Part shown: positions 34,492 through 36,873 of the stretch, one piece after another
Position numbering within the stretch: position 1 is the first letter of the stretch
Layout: every line of letters begins with the position of its first letter
NCBI GenBank assembly: GCA_027484285.1
Contig: JAIXTG010000299.1
Location: 1 to 36,873 of the forward strand
DNA from: Oxalobacteraceae bacterium
GTDB lineage: Bacteria; Pseudomonadota; Gammaproteobacteria; Burkholderiales; Burkholderiaceae_D
DNA length: 36,873 nucleotides
Reading direction: 5' to 3'
Notes under the pieces: generated by a model
Database searches by the model: none
Told to the model about the DNA's origin: nothing
The model's input: only the letters and a program-made list of their open reading frames with translations
Translations under genes and position numbers: made by a program

Positions 34492-34953
34492 CTACCGTCG
34501 GACGACTGCAGGAAAGCTCTCGGCCTGCCACGGGTAGGCGTAAGAGTGCTTATAAAAGCGCGGGCGGGCCGGCAACGGCAATTGGTGTGCCACCCAGTCG
34601 GCCAGCCCATCGAGCGCTTTCTGAAGCTCACCCGAAATTACCCAGTTCGCCTCAAACAGAGATTCGTTTTCCGGGGTGTCAGACCACCCCTTTCTCGACA
34701 AGCAGCCGGTCAGTTGTACGCAATGGTCATCGACCCAGACGTCAATGTGCCCGACCACATTGGGTGCCGCGGCGGGGGCGGTCGGCGTATCTGCATACAG
34801 CTTCACCTCGCTTTGAAAGTACCAGTCCGTCGTTCCCACCATCTCCTTCGTATGGGCCGACTCTTCTGCCACCAGTACGGAGTCGATGGTGAGACGCTCC
34901 AGTAGCCAGTGGATGATGCTGCAGCGCCACTGCTCGATGTCATATCGCTTCAT
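34492..34953 (-). CDS. Hypothetical protein in the integrase operon
   Basis: The product is 153 residues. The ATG at 34953 (MKRYDIEQWRC) has AGGAGA upstream and is preferred to an ATG 16 codons earlier. The sequence is compact and mixed alpha/beta: IIHWLLERLTIDSVLVAEES, VGHIDVWVDDHCVQLTGCLS and ALDGLADWVAHQLPLP. The start overlaps the end of the 80-aa frame by 14 bases, which in turn overlaps the integrase stop by 4, so the three are likely one transcript. The family is unknown. An integrase-linked small protein can be an excision or regulatory factor, but no HTH is visible. Confidence 0.6.
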   Translation of the reverse strand: MKRYDIEQWRCSIIHWLLERLTIDSVLVAEESAHTKEMVGTTDWYFQSEVKLYADTPTAPAAAPNVVGHIDVWVDDHCVQLTGCLSRKGWSDTPENESLFEANWVISGELQKALDGLADWVAHQLPLPARPRFYKHSYAYPWQAESFPAVVRR

Positions 34954-35182
34954 GAGTGTCTCCTGTAGATGAGTACAACGAAGGGCAGCCTCGAACGGCA
35001 TGGCCGCATAAGTGGGGCAACAAATTTATATAAGGATGCGCCGTGGCCGCGGCGCCGTTGAAGCGTTCATCCGCATCCCTCGGCGTGTGCCAGCCTAAGA
35101 GCCCATACCCTGGTGGTATTGCCGCACCAAGCACAAGGACGAATTGCACATGCTGACCCAGCCGAATATCTGCCGTGTTCAT
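34940..35182 (-). CDS. Small hypothetical protein translationally coupled to the integrase
   Basis: The product is 80 residues. Its ATG (35180-35182) overlaps the integrase TGA as ATGA, and its 3' end overlaps the 153-aa gene by 14 bases. Both overlaps are what a compact operon looks like. The sequence [20 protein letters not shown] then AIPPGYGLLGWHTP has no recognised family. The tail looks less protein-like, so the gene may be shorter or decayed. Confidence 0.45.
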   Translation of the reverse strand: MNTADIRLGQHVQFVLVLGAAIPPGYGLLGWHTPRDADERFNGAAATAHPYINLLPHLCGHAVRGCPSLYSSTGDTHEAI

Positions 35183-36672
35183 TGCGAGTTCTCCGCGACT
35201 CTGTTCTCTGTCGAGGAGGGAACCGCCGGTCGAGGCAACTGCAGCTGGAACACGATGGTCTCCATCAGTGTTTGCAGTTGATGCAGCGGTCGTTGACCGC
35301 GATAGCCGGACTGCACATCGGTCTGGTTCGGTGTCTGGTGCCCCACCAGCGGGCTCTCATCAATCCCGAGTAAAAACGCCCGTCGCGAGAAGGTCGACCG
35401 AAACGCGTGCATGCCAACGACCCGTGCGCGCGGTGTTTCATCGCGCAAGCCCACCGACGTGAGAAATTGCCGGAACCATTTGTCGGCCTCGCCGGTTGCT
35501 CGTCCCCGCGCGACCTGCCACTGCGGGAACAGTCGCCGTGCTCGCCGTTGCTGCAGCTGCGTGACATAGGCGACAAAACCAGCTGCCAGCAATGCCGAGT
35601 GCACCGGTACGCGACGCTTTGAGACCTTGTTCTTCACCCGTTTGGTGACCCCGGCGGCCGCCTCGCCCTCGTCCGTGATGTCGAAATACCAGATGCCGGT
35701 GTCGGGCTCTTGCCGGATGTCATTCTGCGGATTCAACTGGCACAGTTCATTGACCCGGGCCCCGGTATAAAGGCCCAACATCGGCAACCAGCAGCGAAAG
35801 CTCTCGACCGGGTCAGCGGCCATTGCCCGCATCTCGGGACCTTCGAACAGGCGCTTAAGCTCGTCGTCCGTCAATGCCCGCTGTCCATGGATGCCGGCGG
35901 CTCGCGCGCCGGTGTACTGGATGGTCTTCAACGGCAATGAAGGGAAACCCTGGTCACCGAACGATTCATACGCCCACCCGAGGAATTGCCGGATGGAGGC
36001 GAGATAGGTGTCGCGAAACGTTTTTTCGCTCAGACAAACCGGATGGCCAGTAGCAGCGATGTCGCGCAGCGCATGGCCGGTCTGCCGCTTGAGCGCTTTC
36101 CAGTGCGGCGGCAGGCGCTGCAAGACATCGAACGCGTCGCGCAGCTGCGCGTGCTTCAAGGCATCGACAGGGCGGTCGCCGACAAGCTCGAGCAACACCG
36201 GCAGGCAGGTCTGGTGCTTACGCCGCATCGCCTCCTGCTTGGCCGGATACGCTTGCAGAAAACTGGCGATGACCGCGGACAGCTGTAGGCGGGATGTAGG
36301 CAGGTCGTTTGCCGACGGGACTGCGGTAAGTGCCGGTGACGGAACGGTGGGCGCTGGTGTGGAGGGCCTATAAGCCCCTTCAAGACCGACGTCGGGGATG
36401 GCGAACGGAGCGTACCGCGTCTCTTGTAGCAATGCGGTCAACTGCGCTTGGCAGGTGTCCGGTGGCCGCGACTGCCTGCGTGCATCGACAAACAGCCGGC
36501 GCAGCCGCACGCCGAGAATCAGCGCGTGGTCGCGCGCGGCCGTCAGCGAATCGGCCGGCAACGCGTGCACGACTTCGCGGCAGGCAAATGCGTCGCGCAA
36601 GTCGGCCGGTACGGCGATGCGAAACGCGAGAGCGTTGCCGCGGTATTGCAAGTAGGGGGACGATGCGGGCAT
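35179..36672 (-). CDS. int: Tyrosine recombinase (integrase) of the tRNA-Ser island
   Basis: The product is 497 residues, starting from an ATG with GGAG upstream. The N-terminal region ([20 protein letters not shown]) is the DUF6538-like/arm-binding pattern, and SAM-like core binding spans about 130-250. The catalytic domain has [13 protein letters not shown] (Arg306), [12 protein letters not shown] (Lys near 349-352), [10 protein letters not shown] (His422, Arg425), LVGHQ (His445) and SGYRG (nucleophile Tyr457), the complete set. It catalyses site-specific integration and excision at the 3' end of the tRNA-Ser gene, which starts 86 bases away. TTTTGTAGCAG repeats lie between the gene start and the attachment site, so its own promoter overlaps its probable binding sites, allowing autoregulation. 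Confidence 0.93.
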   Translation of the reverse strand: MPASSPYLQYRGNALAFRIAVPADLRDAFACREVVHALPADSLTAARDHALILGVRLRRLFVDARRQSRPPDTCQAQLTALLQETRYAPFAIPDVGLEGAYRPSTPAPTVPSPALTAVPSANDLPTSRLQLSAVIASFLQAYPAKQEAMRRKHQTCLPVLLELVGDRPVDALKHAQLRDAFDVLQRLPPHWKALKRQTGHALRDIAATGHPVCLSEKTFRDTYLASIRQFLGWAYESFGDQGFPSLPLKTIQYTGARAAGIHGQRALTDDELKRLFEGPEMRAMAADPVESFRCWLPMLGLYTGARVNELCQLNPQNDIRQEPDTGIWYFDITDEGEAAAGVTKRVKNKVSKRRVPVHSALLAAGFVAYVTQLQQRRARRLFPQWQVARGRATGEADKWFRQFLTSVGLRDETPRARVVGMHAFRSTFSRRAFLLGIDESPLVGHQTPNQTDVQSGYRGQRPLHQLQTLMETIVFQLQLPRPAVPSSTENRVAENSQ

Positions 36673-36683
36673 CGTTGACTCCG

Positions 36684-36712
36684 ATTTGTAGCAGGTTTTT
36701 GTAGCAGACCGG
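36684..36712 (+). repeat. Paired TTTGTAGCAG repeat, right element end
   Basis: The copies at 36684-36694 and 36697-36707 match the left-end block (15070-15098) in 26 of 29 positions. They lie just upstream of the integrase start and 45 bases from the tRNA 3' end. Candidate arm-type integrase sites. Confidence 0.6.
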
Positions 36713-36756
36713 GGCGTCTGCCGATAAAAACCATCAGAATCAACGACTTACGTATA

Positions 36757-36845
<89 letters not shown>

Positions 36846-36873
36846 AGGTTCGAAAACATGTGGTCGTTTCCGA

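Overview
The window comes from a GC-rich Gram-negative bacterium, most likely a beta- or gammaproteobacterium. This rests on the lipobox style (LSAC or LAAC followed by a glycine run), a GAF/GGDEF/EAL signalling protein, a Dps, and a typical proteobacterial IS3 relic. No core marker fixes the genus.

There are two accessory blocks. Block 1 (about 1.1-14.6 kb, visibly less GC-rich from about 2.2 to 14 kb) is a defence island. A decayed IS3-family element (1174-2220) abuts a vsr endonuclease gene and supplies its stop codon. Divergent from vsr is a C5-cytosine methyltransferase. Convergent with that is a tightly overlapping four-gene operon read leftward: MORC/MutL-type GHKL ATPase, Z1-domain superfamily 2 helicase, DUF4420 PD-(D/E)XK protein, and AIPR protein. 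This gene set matches the computationally predicted MORC/MutL-Z1 restriction-like systems, in which modification is paired with an ATPase/helicase/nuclease effector. Here the Z1 gene carries one in-frame TAA. Upstream lies a graveyard: a WYL regulator with two in-frame stops, an SNF2-like helicase remnant with two in-frame TAG codons, a frameshifted vWA protein, and the C-terminal scrap of another gene.

Block 2 (14881-36838, about 22 kb) is an integrative element in a tRNA-Ser(CGA) gene. An intact tRNA-Ser lies at the right edge beside a tyrosine recombinase, and a direct copy of its 3' 81 nt lies at the left edge. Paired TTTTGTAGCAG-type repeats sit inside both ends. Cargo includes a GIY-YIG/DUF4357 protein, a 1520-aa superfamily 1 helicase fused to a Vsr/DUF559-like nuclease and followed by a helical partner gene, two paralogous HAF-repeat lipoproteins, a possible replication-initiation protein, a small ADP-ribosyltransferase-like protein, a GAF-PAS-GGDEF-EAL c-di-GMP enzyme, a DUF2061-Dps pair, and several small unknown genes. 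The integrase is translationally coupled to two small unknown genes.

The best candidates for a poorly described system are the Dcm/Vsr/MORC/Z1/DUF4420/AIPR cluster with its interrupted helicase, and the helicase-nuclease giant plus its 247-aa neighbour within the tRNA-Ser island.
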